Source of the DNA: Balneolaceae bacterium SMO_bin1
GTDB taxonomy: Bacteria > Bacteroidota > Rhodothermia > Balneolales > Balneolaceae
Direction: 5' to 3'
Length of the DNA stretch: 9,161 nt
Assembly (NCBI GenBank): GCA_003123965.1
Contig: NNSL01000364.1
Span: forward strand, 1 to 9,161
How positions within the stretch are numbered: position 1 is the first letter of the stretch; every line of letters starts with the position of its first letter. A program made the translations under genes and the position numbers. The notes beneath the pieces were generated by a model. That model was given only the letters and a program-made list of their open reading frames with translations, ran no database searches and was not told the origin of the DNA. This document shows, in pieces, positions 1 through 6,305 of this stretch.

Positions 1-1279
1 AAGCGATCCAGCACCTCATCCACGTTAACGTAATCACCATTGCGCAAACTGAATTCATCAAAGTTTTCACGCGCTACATCATTAATGCGCCGTTGTCGGT
101 TGGTGCTTCCGATGATTTTGATACGGTCTTGGTAGGCATCGCCCGTAAATTCACCCGCAAAAGTAAGAAGATCTTCCAGCGTTTCCGGATCGCGCGTTTC
201 GTAGATACCGGGCCGCTTTACTTCGCCTTCAATCTCTACGCGATTCAGATACGGATTTATTTTAATGATATCCTGATCGTTGAGCCGGATATTGTCGGTT
301 TGGTCGCCATTAATGAGCAAATCATACAGGTCAAAAGTGCGAATAACCGAATCCCCGCGGATGATGTCTATCTTCCTGAAGCTCCCTGTTACGGTTGGTC
401 CTCCGGCTGAATACAGAGCATTGAAAACTGTGGCCAGCGAGGGTAGGTATAGGTGCCCGGTTGTGTGGCTTCACCTATTACAGATACTTTTATGCTGCGT
501 ATTTGTCCCAGGCTTAGCTGCATTGAAATATTTTGGGCGCCTTCATTATTGGCTCTCAGGCCGGCGTAGCCGTTGGCTGCAAGCTCTTGGCGCAGCCGTT
601 CTTTGGCGTCTTCAATAGTGAGGCCGCTAACAAAAATGGGCCCTACATTGGGGATATTGACGTTGCCGTCGGGTGATATAGTGAGTTCAAAGGTTTCCTG
701 CGCAGCCCCATAGAGATCAATAATAAGCTGGTCGCCGGCAGCAAGCTGATAATTGGTTGGGGTCGGAATATTGAGTGACGGTTCAAATGGAGCGGTTTCT
801 TTGGAGAACAAACTGTAGCCAAAAATCCGGTCGCGCAATTTTTGGCGCTCCAGTGCAATAGAATCTTGACGAGTTTGGTATTTAAGAAGCTCTATAGACT
901 GGTAGAATAAGAGAGAGTCGCGCGTTGAATCAGCTCCAAAAAAGCCATCAAAGAAATTGGCGCGGGTGGTATCGGGTTCAATATAGCGCATGCGGCCGTT
1001 TTGGTTTGTGGTGTCTCCGTCTTGCCCCGACGAACGTACCTGGTTGATGCGGTTACGCAGCTGCATGGCCTCCGAGCTTGGCATTCCGCGCTGTACCGCA
1101 AGCTCGGCCACCTGGTTGGGCGTTAGGCCGCGGTCTCGGGCTTCTTCGCTAATTTGCCGAATTTGCTGCTCGGTGAGATTATCTACGTCAATATCTTCAA
1201 TGTTATTCAGAGACTGGGCTGATGCGGCAATGGTGCATCCCAGCAATAAAAAAATGAGTAGGGTAAATTTGAATTTCAT
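1..1279 (-). CDS. Polysaccharide export protein with SLBB domains (frameshifted, 3' end off window)
   Basis: Outer-membrane/periplasmic exporter of the Wza-like class, which carries capsule or exopolysaccharide out of the cell. Residues 1-21 are a signal peptide: basic start, hydrophobic core, then ASA|Q, a good signal peptidase I site. A Cys at 15 after LLG makes a lipoprotein possible but less likely. Residues 33-80 are a charged helical segment common in the large Bacteroidota members. A Poly_export domain covers about 172-262 (YQLAAGDQLIIDLYG, then DGNVNIPNVGPI). The reading frame breaks after codon 279-280 (bases 441-443). Supplying one base continues it as SLATVFNALYSAGGPT, giving a first SLBB domain at about 266-345 and a second from about 347 (VEIEGEVKRPGIYE) to the window edge. 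About 426 residues are visible, unterminated; relatives often have around 800. ATG start at 1279, no obvious Shine-Dalgarno. The hydrolase ends 55 bases upstream with no terminator between, so co-transcription is possible. Family assignment is firm; substrate is unknown. Confidence 0.88.
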
Positions 1280-1334
1280 TTAGTGACGGAGCTTTGGTTA
1301 AATCGGGTTGAAAAGGAAGCGTGAATTTATGGGC

Positions 1335-2210
1335 TTATATAGAGTTCAAGGTTAATGTATCACCCACGCTGTATTTATGATCTTCTTTTTTGATTGTAAT
1401 ACATTCTTCTTCTGCGTCATGCTCGAGATATATATACCAATTGTTTTCAGCGGCTTTTTCCAAAAAGTCGCTTTTTTCCTGCAGCGTTTGAACCGGATAC
1501 ATATCGTAAGCCATTACCCAGGGCAGGGGTACATGTACGTGGGTTGGAATGAGATCGCCCCCGTATACAATTGTTTGTCCATTCTGCTCAATCTTGGGCA
1601 GCTGTTGCCCTTTGGTGTGGCCGTACACCGGCAATGCCGAAAACCCTTCTTCATACTGGTGATTATCCTCGACCAGGTGAAGCCGATCACTGTTTTTTAA
1701 TGGGTCAATATTATCACGCAGAAAGCTGGCTTTCTCACGCGCATTGGGATCGGTCGCCGTTTCCAGCTGCGTTTCGGTTATGTGGTACGTGGCATTGGTA
1801 AAGCGGTGCGAGAGATCACCGTTGTCATCAAAATAGGTGGTGCCCCCGCAGTGATCGAAGTGCAGATGCGTAAAAATGATATCAGTAATATCCTCAGGCG
1901 AAAAACCGTGCTGATTGAGCGAAGACAGCAAGCTGCTGTGCTGGTGATCGATATCATAAATGTTCGACATCTTTTCGTTGAATTTGGTGCCGGTCCCGTT
2001 ATCAACCAGGTAAACTTTGCCCGTTTGCTGCGATTCAATCAGCAGGCAGCGCATGGCCATGAGAATGCGGTTCTTATCGTCAACATCAATATGGCGCGAC
2101 CATAGTGTTTTGGGAACTACGCCAAACATGGCACCGCCGTCGAGCCGGAATCGGCCGGTTTCAATCGTGTATAAGTTGAACGAGCCAAAGGTAGTGTGGG
2201 ATAAATCCAT
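1335..2210 (-). CDS. MBL-fold metallo-hydrolase (lactonase/phosphotriesterase-like group)
   Basis: A 291-residue metallo-beta-lactamase-fold hydrolase that probably binds two metal ions and acts in the cytoplasm, since no signal peptide is visible. The metal motif HLHFDH lies at 115-120 (His115, His117, Asp119, His120). The third histidine is His198 in GHTKG, the bridging acid Asp219 in YGGDL, and the last histidine His264 in LEHD, so the full ligand set is present. The N-terminal stretch GGAMFGVVPKTLW (25-37) and the HVPLPWVMAYDMYP segment (226-239) are typical of the MBL subgroup that includes AHL lactonases and methyl parathion hydrolase-like enzymes. These features do not fix the substrate: a lactone, a phosphotriester or another ester are all possible. 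The gene starts 9 bases after the merR stop, so the two are very likely one transcript, and the regulator may control or sense something linked to this enzyme (inference). Confidence 0.9.
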   Translation of the reverse strand: MDLSHTTFGSFNLYTIETGRFRLDGGAMFGVVPKTLWSRHIDVDDKNRILMAMRCLLIESQQTGKVYLVDNGTGTKFNEKMSNIYDIDHQHSSLLSSLNQHGFSPEDITDIIFTHLHFDHCGGTTYFDDNGDLSHRFTNATYHITETQLETATDPNAREKASFLRDNIDPLKNSDRLHLVEDNHQYEEGFSALPVYGHTKGQQLPKIEQNGQTIVYGGDLIPTHVHVPLPWVMAYDMYPVQTLQEKSDFLEKAAENNWYIYLEHDAEEECITIKKEDHKYSVGDTLTLNSI

Positions 2211-2219
2211 AAAATGTTA

Positions 2220-2545
2220 TTAAAGCTTCTCCAGCATTTTGTTGAGGAAAAGCCGAATTTCCTGCAGATCTTTTTTTAATTCAACGGGAATATCCGGACT
2301 GTCGGTACGCACGCTTCCCTCATTTTCAAGTACTTGTTTGGCGCCTTTTGTACTGTACTTTTTATCCTTAATGAGCTTTTTAAGGCGCACAATTAACTTA
2401 ATGTCATTTTCTTTGTACACCCGGTTGCCGGCATTATTTTTTTGGGTGCCAGGTCGTTAAAAACCGATTCCCAGTACCGCAGTACGTGCGGTTCTATGCC
2501 CGTAATATCGCTGACCTCACCAATGCTGTAATAAAGTTTTTTCAT
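2220..2545 (-). CDS. MerR-family transcriptional regulator (frameshifted in an A7 run)
   Basis: A small MerR-type DNA-binding protein. From ATG 2545 it reads MKKLYYSIGEVSDITGIEPH then VLRYWESVFNDLAPKK, the winged-helix motif of this family (helix-turn-helix about 5-25, with the characteristic LRYWE). After codon 36 the frame is lost at a run of seven A on the coding strand (T7 at 2437-2443). One extra A, or a -1 slip at the AAA AAA codons, continues it as NNAGNRVYKENDIKLIVRLK, the expected second half of the domain, and then a lysine-rich helical end. The restored protein has 108 residues, normal for the short MerR proteins of Bacteroidota-like bacteria. It lacks a large C-terminal effector domain and has no cysteine cluster, so metal sensing is not indicated. 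It leads a leftward unit with the MBL hydrolase 9 bases on, and its promoter must lie in the 81-base divergent spacer. The ligand is unknown. Confidence 0.85.
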
Positions 2546-2572
2546 AGCCTTGCTAAAAGTGTATCTTTATCG

Positions 2573-2583
2573 CGTATTATACG
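2573..2583. promoter_or_regulatory. Symmetric -10-like element / dyad in the merR-glycosyltransferase divergent spacer
   Basis: The 81-base gap between the divergent starts holds CGTAT-T-ATACG, an 11-base near-perfect dyad. On the minus strand it contains TATAAT, about 30 bases before the merR ATG. On the plus strand it reads TATTAT, about 45 bases before the glycosyltransferase start. It could be one bidirectional -10 region, a MerR operator half, or both. Neither strand has a convincing -35 at ordinary spacing (TTGCTA lies 19 bases upstream on the plus strand), so this is a candidate only. Confidence 0.35.
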
Positions 2584-2626
2584 TTTTCTGCATCTTTTTA
2601 TCTAACCATTTAAAGAAATTAAAAAA

Positions 2627-3580
2627 TTGGCAGCCCACAATTCCGACAATGCATATCCACAAGTGAGCGTGGTAGTTCCTTTGTACAACGAGGTAGAATC
2701 CATCAAGGAGCTGACCCGCCAAATAGAAGAAGCACTGCAGGCAACATTTTCCTATGAGGTCATCTTTGTTGATGACGGCTCAGACGACGGCTCTTGGGAG
2801 CAGATTGAAGCTCTTTCCAAGGACAAATCAACGATTAGGGGAATTCAATTTTTAAGAAATTATGGTAAAAGCACCGCACTGCAGGCAGGTTTTGATGAAG
2901 CGGAGGGCCGTTATATTGCCACGCTCGATGCCGATCTCCAGGACGACCCTGCCGAGATACCGGCAATGATTGAAAAGCTGCAGAACGGCTACGATTTGAT
3001 AAGCGGCTGGAAAAAAGAGCGACACGATCCCATATCAAAAACCATTCCGTCAAAATTTTTCAACAAAGTTACGGCCAGCCTCACCAAAATTGATCTGCAC
3101 GATTTTAACTGCGGGCTTAAAGTATACAAGCGCGAAGTGATCGAACATATTCAGCTATACGGCGAGCGGCACCGTTACATTCCGCTGCTGGCCAAGTGGC
3201 AGGGATACGATGCCATAGGGGAACAGGTGGTGAATCACCGCCCACGCAAGCACGGGGCAACCAAATTTGGCATTTCGCGTTTTATGAACGGCTTCCTCGA
3301 TTTAATCACCCTGCTTTTTGTGAGCAAATACCAGCAGCGTCCCATGCATTTTTTCGGCACTATCGGCTTTATATTTTTGGTGCTCGGTGGGCTGATTAAC
3401 GCTTACCTGGCCGTTGAAAAGCTTTTTTTCGGACAGCCGCTGGGCGATCGTCCGCTGTTGTTGCTTGGCGTTATGCTGATGGTGCTGGGTGCCCAGTTCT
3501 TTTCCATCGGCTTTTTGGGTGAACTTTTCTACAAAGATCGGAAATACGAAAACAAACCGAATATTCAAGATAAAATATAG
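2627..3580 (+). CDS. GtrB/DPM1-like family 2 glycosyltransferase with two C-terminal membrane helices
   Basis: A 317-residue inner-membrane glycosyltransferase of the polyprenyl-phosphate sugar-transferase type (GtrB, ArnC and DPM1 relatives). Such enzymes move a sugar from a nucleotide donor to undecaprenyl phosphate on the cytoplasmic face. The GT-A domain shows VVPLYNE (16-22), VDDGSDDGS (48-56) and the metal-binding DAD at 101-103 within LDADLQDDP. GWKKERHDP (127-135), NCGLKVYKRE (161-170), HRYIPLLA (182-189) and GATKFG (210-215) are also family signatures. Two hydrophobic helices follow, about 240-262 and 276-300, then a short basic tail. The start is TTG at 2627: an in-frame TAA sits at 2603, no ATG is available, and the next GTG would cut into the first strand. 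The upstream bases are A-rich without a Shine-Dalgarno. The methyltransferase gene begins 9 bases after the stop, so the two form an operon. Sugar and acceptor are not determined by sequence. Confidence 0.9.
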   Translation: MAAHNSDNAYPQVSVVVPLYNEVESIKELTRQIEEALQATFSYEVIFVDDGSDDGSWEQIEALSKDKSTIRGIQFLRNYGKSTALQAGFDEAEGRYIATLDADLQDDPAEIPAMIEKLQNGYDLISGWKKERHDPISKTIPSKFFNKVTASLTKIDLHDFNCGLKVYKREVIEHIQLYGERHRYIPLLAKWQGYDAIGEQVVNHRPRKHGATKFGISRFMNGFLDLITLLFVSKYQQRPMHFFGTIGFIFLVLGGLINAYLAVEKLFFGQPLGDRPLLLLGVMLMVLGAQFFSIGFLGELFYKDRKYENKPNIQDKI

Positions 3581-3589
3581 CATATCTGC

Positions 3590-4411
3590 ATGAGCCGCAT
3601 TGCCTACGATCCGGTTAAAGATCGGTTCGCCTCCATCATCCGTGACAACCAATTGCTGCGAACGCTGTTCTACAAGCTGCTTGATCTGTTTTTTCTTCGC
3701 AGCTGGTACATTCGCGCACTCCTGAAAAAATACGGAGCGCCTCTTGAACAAAAACAGCAGTGGACCCTGCTCGATGCCGGCTGTGGATTTGGTCAGTATG
3801 ACAGGTTCATCCTTAAGCAATTTAATAAAGTGCAGGTGTCAGCCGTGGACGTGAAAAAAGATTACCTGGCCGATTGCCGGCACTATTTTGCCAATCAAAT
3901 CAAGAATAATCGCATCACTTTTGCGCAGGCCGATTTACTGAATTTCAAGGAAGGCTCGGCTTTTGATATGGCTATTTGCGTGGATGTGCTGGAGCATATA
4001 ACCGAAGACGTGCAGGTGATGGAAAATATTCAGCAAAGTCTGAAAGAAGGCGGCTATTTTATCATGCATTCGCCCTCAATTTACTCAGAAGAAGATGCCG
4101 GTGAGGAAGAAAGCTTTGTGGACGAGCACGCGCGTACGGGCTACTCCAGGCAGGATATCACCGAAAAAATGGAGCAGGCGGGTCTCACGCCTGTTGAAGT
4201 AGCATACACATACGGGCCCAAAGGCCATCTTGCGTGGCAGCTGCTCATTAAATATCCCATGCTGTGGATGAACGCCATAAAACTGTGGGCGCTGCCCATT
4301 ATGGCACTCTGGTATGTTTTTACGCTGCCGCTGGGGCTTGTGCTGATGAAGCTGGATATGAGCGATAAAAATGAAAAGGGGACGGGTATTTACGCGGTAG
4401 GACGCAAATAA
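3590..4411 (+). CDS. Class I SAM-dependent methyltransferase
   Basis: A 273-residue Rossmann-fold methyltransferase. Motif I is LLDAGCGFGQY (60-70), which holds the glycine loop for S-adenosylmethionine. The acidic residue after strand 2 is Asp87 (AVDVKK), Asp115 follows in QADLLNF, and VDVLEHI (131-137) is the usual motif after strand 4. The N-terminal 45 residues are helical and rich in aromatic and basic residues. The C-terminal part has a hydrophobic stretch at about 228-255 that may rest on or cross the membrane, which fits a lipid-linked or glycan substrate made by the preceding glycosyltransferase. It resembles the broad UbiG-like/methyltransf_11 group, but quinone methylation is not implied by this context. 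It follows the glycosyltransferase by 9 bases and is the last gene of the unit; a terminator hairpin begins right at its stop codon. The exact substrate is unknown. Confidence 0.88.
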   Translation: MSRIAYDPVKDRFASIIRDNQLLRTLFYKLLDLFFLRSWYIRALLKKYGAPLEQKQQWTLLDAGCGFGQYDRFILKQFNKVQVSAVDVKKDYLADCRHYFANQIKNNRITFAQADLLNFKEGSAFDMAICVDVLEHITEDVQVMENIQQSLKEGGYFIMHSPSIYSEEDAGEEESFVDEHARTGYSRQDITEKMEQAGLTPVEVAYTYGPKGHLAWQLLIKYPMLWMNAIKLWALPIMALWYVFTLPLGLVLMKLDMSDKNEKGTGIYAVGRK

Positions 4412-4412
4412 A

Positions 4413-4440
4413 AAAGCCTCCGGAATTTTCCGAAGGCTTT
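4413..4440. terminator. Bidirectional intrinsic terminator between the methyltransferase gene and the tRNA cluster
   Basis: AAAGCCTCCGG and CCGAAGGCTTT form an 11-position stem with one mismatch around the 6-base loop AATTTT. On the minus strand the hairpin is followed by six T (bases 4415-4410), a strong terminator for the tRNA transcript. On the plus strand the tail is only TTT, a weaker stop for the methyltransferase operon. The minus-strand T tract overlaps the methyltransferase stop codon. Confidence 0.8.
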
Positions 4441-4447
4441 AAGTGAG

Positions 4448-4520
4448 TACCGCGTACGGGATTCGAACCCGTGTTACTGCCGTGAAAGGGCAGCGTCCTA
4501 AACCCCTAGACGAACGCGGC
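4448..4520 (-). tRNA. tRNA-Glu (TTC), promoter-distal copy
   Basis: The minus strand folds as a 73-base cloverleaf. The acceptor GCCGCGT pairs with ACGCGGT (one G-T pair), with discriminator A. The anticodon arm CTGCC-CTTTCAC-GGCAG gives anticodon TTC, which reads Glu GAA/GAG codons. The T arm is ACGGG-TTCGAAT-CCCGT. CCA is not encoded. It is the last tRNA before the terminator and is identical to the copy at 4624-4696. Confidence 0.96.
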
Positions 4521-4541
4521 ATGTCAGTCAGTATGTAAAAG

Positions 4542-4616
4542 GGAGCCTGATGGGATTCGAACCCACGGCCTCCAGGGCCACAACCTAGCGCTCTAACCAA
4601 CTGAGCTACAGGCTCC
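4542..4616 (-). tRNA. tRNA-His (GTG)
   Basis: The anticodon arm CTAGG-TTGTGGC-CCTGG gives anticodon GTG (His). The acceptor GAGCCTG/CAGGCTC carries an extra 5' G opposite discriminator C, the G-1:C73 pair that marks tRNA-His for its synthetase. The D arm is GCTC/GAGC and the T arm GTGGG-TTCGAAT-CCCAT. CCA is not encoded. It lies between the two tRNA-Glu genes, only 7 bases after the upstream one. Confidence 0.96.
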
Positions 4617-4621
4617 GTGTC

Positions 4622-4698
4622 AGTACCGCGTACGGGATTCGAACCCGTGTTACTGCCGTGAAAGGGCAGCGTCCTAAACCCCTAGACGAACGCGGCAT
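4622..4698. repeat. 77-base direct repeat carrying tRNA-Glu (partner at 4446-4522)
   Basis: The stretch is identical to 4446-4522 and extends only 2 bases beyond the tRNA on each side. The two copies start 176 bases apart. The narrow limits suggest either recent duplication or gene conversion acting on the mature tRNA sequence. Confidence 0.9.
4624..4696 (-). tRNA. tRNA-Glu (TTC), promoter-proximal copy
   Basis: Base-for-base copy of the tRNA-Glu at 4448-4520, with the same acceptor, TTC anticodon, T arm and discriminator A, and no encoded CCA. The flanks beyond the repeat differ, so this is a tandem gene duplication with tRNA-His between the copies. Confidence 0.96.
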
Positions 4699-4719
4699 AA
4701 TATCAACATGTAAACGATG

Positions 4720-4790
4720 AGGCGACAGGCGGATTCGAACCGCCGTAGGAGGTTTTGCAGACCTCTGCCTGACCACTCGGCCATGTCGCC
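4720..4790 (-). tRNA. tRNA-Cys (GCA)
   Basis: A 71-base cloverleaf. The acceptor GGCGACA pairs with TGTCGCC, with discriminator T (U73), the identity base of tRNA-Cys. The anticodon arm GAGGT-CTGCAAA-ACCTC gives GCA. The T arm is GGCGG-TTCGAAT-CCGCC. CCA is not encoded. It sits 23 bases upstream of the proximal tRNA-Glu. Confidence 0.96.
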
Positions 4791-4815
4791 GTTTTAGAAT
4801 CAACAATGTACTAAG

Positions 4816-4889
4816 CACGCCCGACAGGAGTCGAACCTGTAACCTACGCCTTAGAAGGGCGTTGCTCTATCCAGTTGAGCTACGGGCGC
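4816..4889 (-). tRNA. tRNA-Arg (TCT)
   Basis: The acceptor GCGCCCG pairs with CGGGCGT (terminal G-T), discriminator G. The anticodon arm ACGCC-CTTCTAA-GGCGT gives TCT, which reads AGA/AGG. The D arm is GCTC/GAGC and the T arm ACAGG-TTCGACT-CCTGT. CCA is not encoded. A 104-base AT-rich spacer separates it from tRNA-Pro, so a second promoter could lie there, though none is clear. Confidence 0.96.
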
Positions 4890-4993
4890 CTATCTATTTT
4901 GAATGTGCAATTTTTGTTGAATTGAACCTTCAACCATTCAATACATATTGCCCGTATGTAAAACGCAACATGTTACATCCAAAATTTCAAAAG

Positions 4994-5067
4994 TCGGGGA
5001 GACAGGATTTGAACCTGCGACCCTTCGCTCCCAAAGCGAATGCGCTACCGGACTGCGCCACTCCCCG
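4994..5067 (-). tRNA. tRNA-Pro (TGG)
   Basis: First tRNA of the leftward cluster. The acceptor CGGGGAG pairs perfectly with CTCCCCG, discriminator A. The anticodon arm TTCGC-TTTGGGA-GCGAA gives TGG. The T arm is GCAGG-TTCAAAT-CCTGT. CCA is not encoded. Confidence 0.96.
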
Positions 5068-5091
5068 TATCAATAAGCAAAAAGCGAATCA

Positions 5092-5121
5092 ATTGTCTTT
5101 CCTTTTTCAGAAAGATGTCAA
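5092..5121 (-). promoter_or_regulatory. Candidate promoter of the tRNA cluster
   Basis: The minus strand carries a perfect TTGACA (5121-5116), an 18-base spacer and GACAAT (5097-5092, four of six matches to TATAAT). The tRNA-Pro gene begins about 25 bases further on, a reasonable short leader. The match is to the general sigma-70 consensus rather than the TAnnTTTG type of Bacteroidota, so confidence is limited. Confidence 0.38.
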
Positions 5122-5172
5122 ATATAAGAGTTGTAGATTCTCTAATCAATTTCAAAACGCATGATTTTTTGA

Positions 5173-6146
5173 TTAATTGCCACGCGTGTATTCGCTCAAA
5201 AATCCCACTCCATAGGCAAAAAGCTGTATTACAGAGGTGATAATACTCAATACGCCAACCCCAATATTTTTATTTTCCCACGTGGCGTGTGCACCGATCA
5301 CCAGCAAGAGTGCGGCCCCGGCTATTCCGGTGATGGTAAACAGCGGCAAATTCCAAAAGGGCAGGGTGCACCAGAATACGACCCCTATTGCAAAAAGGGA
5401 TGGCAACACGTGTATGAATTTAATTTCATCCGGGTAAAATCGGCTGATGTTTACGCGCGCCCGTCCAAAAAAATGCAGCTGGTTATAAAAATCCTTCAGG
5501 CTGGTGCGCCGCTTGTGGTACACGTAGGCATCGGGGATCAAGCCGGTTTAAAGCCGTTCCGGATTATGCGAATGCTGAATTCGATGTCTTCGCCCATGCG
5601 GGTGATTTTAAATCCGCCGGTTTCTTCAAATACTTCGCGCGAAATACCCATGTTAAAACTGCGCGGGTGAAAGGTGCCTGAGTGCTGCTCATTGCCGCGA
5701 ATACCGCCCGTGGTAAAGGGGGAGGTCATGGAATAGCTGATGGCTTTTTGCAGCGGCGTAAATGACTTATGTGCCCGATCGGGTCCGCCGTAAGCATCAA
5801 GCCAGTCGGTTTTGAGGCGCTTATTTACCGTTTTAAAATAGTGCGGGGGGATCAGACAGTCGGAATCAAAAATGATAAAATAGTCGCCGTTCGCAATCTC
5901 AAAGCCCACATTGCGGCTAAACCCCTGCCCGGAGTTTTCTTTGTAGTGGTAAGTAATGTCCAGTTCATTATGAAAGTTATCAACTACTGATTCACATGAG
6001 TCCGAGGAGCCGTCTTCGATAATGACCACCTCGAAATTGCGATACGTTTGTTCTGTGAGGCTTTGAAGCAACTCGCGGACTTCATCCGGCCGATTGTACA
6101 CGGGAATGATGACAGAAAAAAAGATGTCGCTGTTATCGTTTTTCAT
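5173..6146 (-). CDS. Family 2 glycosyltransferase with C-terminal membrane helices (frameshifted)
   Basis: A membrane-attached GT-A glycosyltransferase, about 324 residues once one missing base is supplied. The N-terminal part has SVIIPVYNRP (11-20), VVIIEDGSSDS (40-50), NSGQGFSRN (71-79) and the metal-binding DSD at 94-96. NMGISREVFEETGGF (165-179) is followed by GEDIEF (185-190), which contains the likely catalytic acid. The frame is lost near residue 202 (bases 5539-5543), ending prematurely at 5538. One base more joins it to LIPDAYVYHKRRTSLKDFYN and then three hydrophobic helices at about 244-262, 266-286 and 294-315. ATG 6146 is preferred to an upstream TTG at 6173, which would add nine residues unlike the family. 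It stands alone between the clpC terminator and the tRNA cluster, with no other envelope gene in the same unit. It probably adds a sugar to a surface glycan or lipid; donor and acceptor are unknown. Confidence 0.87.
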
Positions 6147-6254
6147 GGGGCTAAAGGTACAGAAATTATGCAATCATCGAAGCACCAATTCTATCAACAA
6201 ATTTGCGTTTTGCCGGTGGTTGAGAATTGGTTAAAAAAAAGTTTAGGCAATAAA

Positions 6255-6278
6255 AAAGGCCTCGGGTAAGAGGCCTTT
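6255..6278 (-). terminator. Intrinsic terminator of clpC
   Basis: AAAGGCCTC and GAGGCCTTT form a perfect 9-base-pair stem around a 6-base loop. On the minus strand it is followed by six T (bases 6257-6252 including the stem end). It lies about 28 bases past the clpC stop and ends that transcript before the glycosyltransferase gene, which therefore needs its own promoter in 6147-6250; none is obvious there. Confidence 0.85.
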
Positions 6279-6305
6279 CTTTGAATTAGTTATGGTAGAC
6301 TGTTT

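Noticed and set aside
3302..3820. A 172-codon minus-strand open frame over the glycosyltransferase-methyltransferase junction
   Set aside because: It is antisense to two well-supported genes and shows low-complexity Gln/Lys sequence without a recognisable domain.
4606..4818. A 70-codon minus-strand open frame across the tRNA cluster
   Set aside because: It is a translation of tRNA-Cys, tRNA-Glu and spacer sequence, with no ribosome-binding context.
4440..5070. Possible prophage or integrative element attachment site at the tRNA cluster
   Set aside because: There is no integrase and no partial tRNA 3' repeat; the only repeat is a complete second tRNA-Glu gene.
4862..5164. A 100-codon plus-strand open frame containing SGRQDLNLRP
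   Set aside because: It runs antisense through tRNA-Pro and tRNA-Arg. The GRQDLNLRP string is what the reverse strand of a tRNA gene spells and is a well-known false protein.
5151..5175. TAATCAA/TTGATTA inverted repeat just after the second glycosyltransferase gene
   Set aside because: The arms are short and AT-rich with a 19-base loop and no T tract, so it is not a credible terminator.
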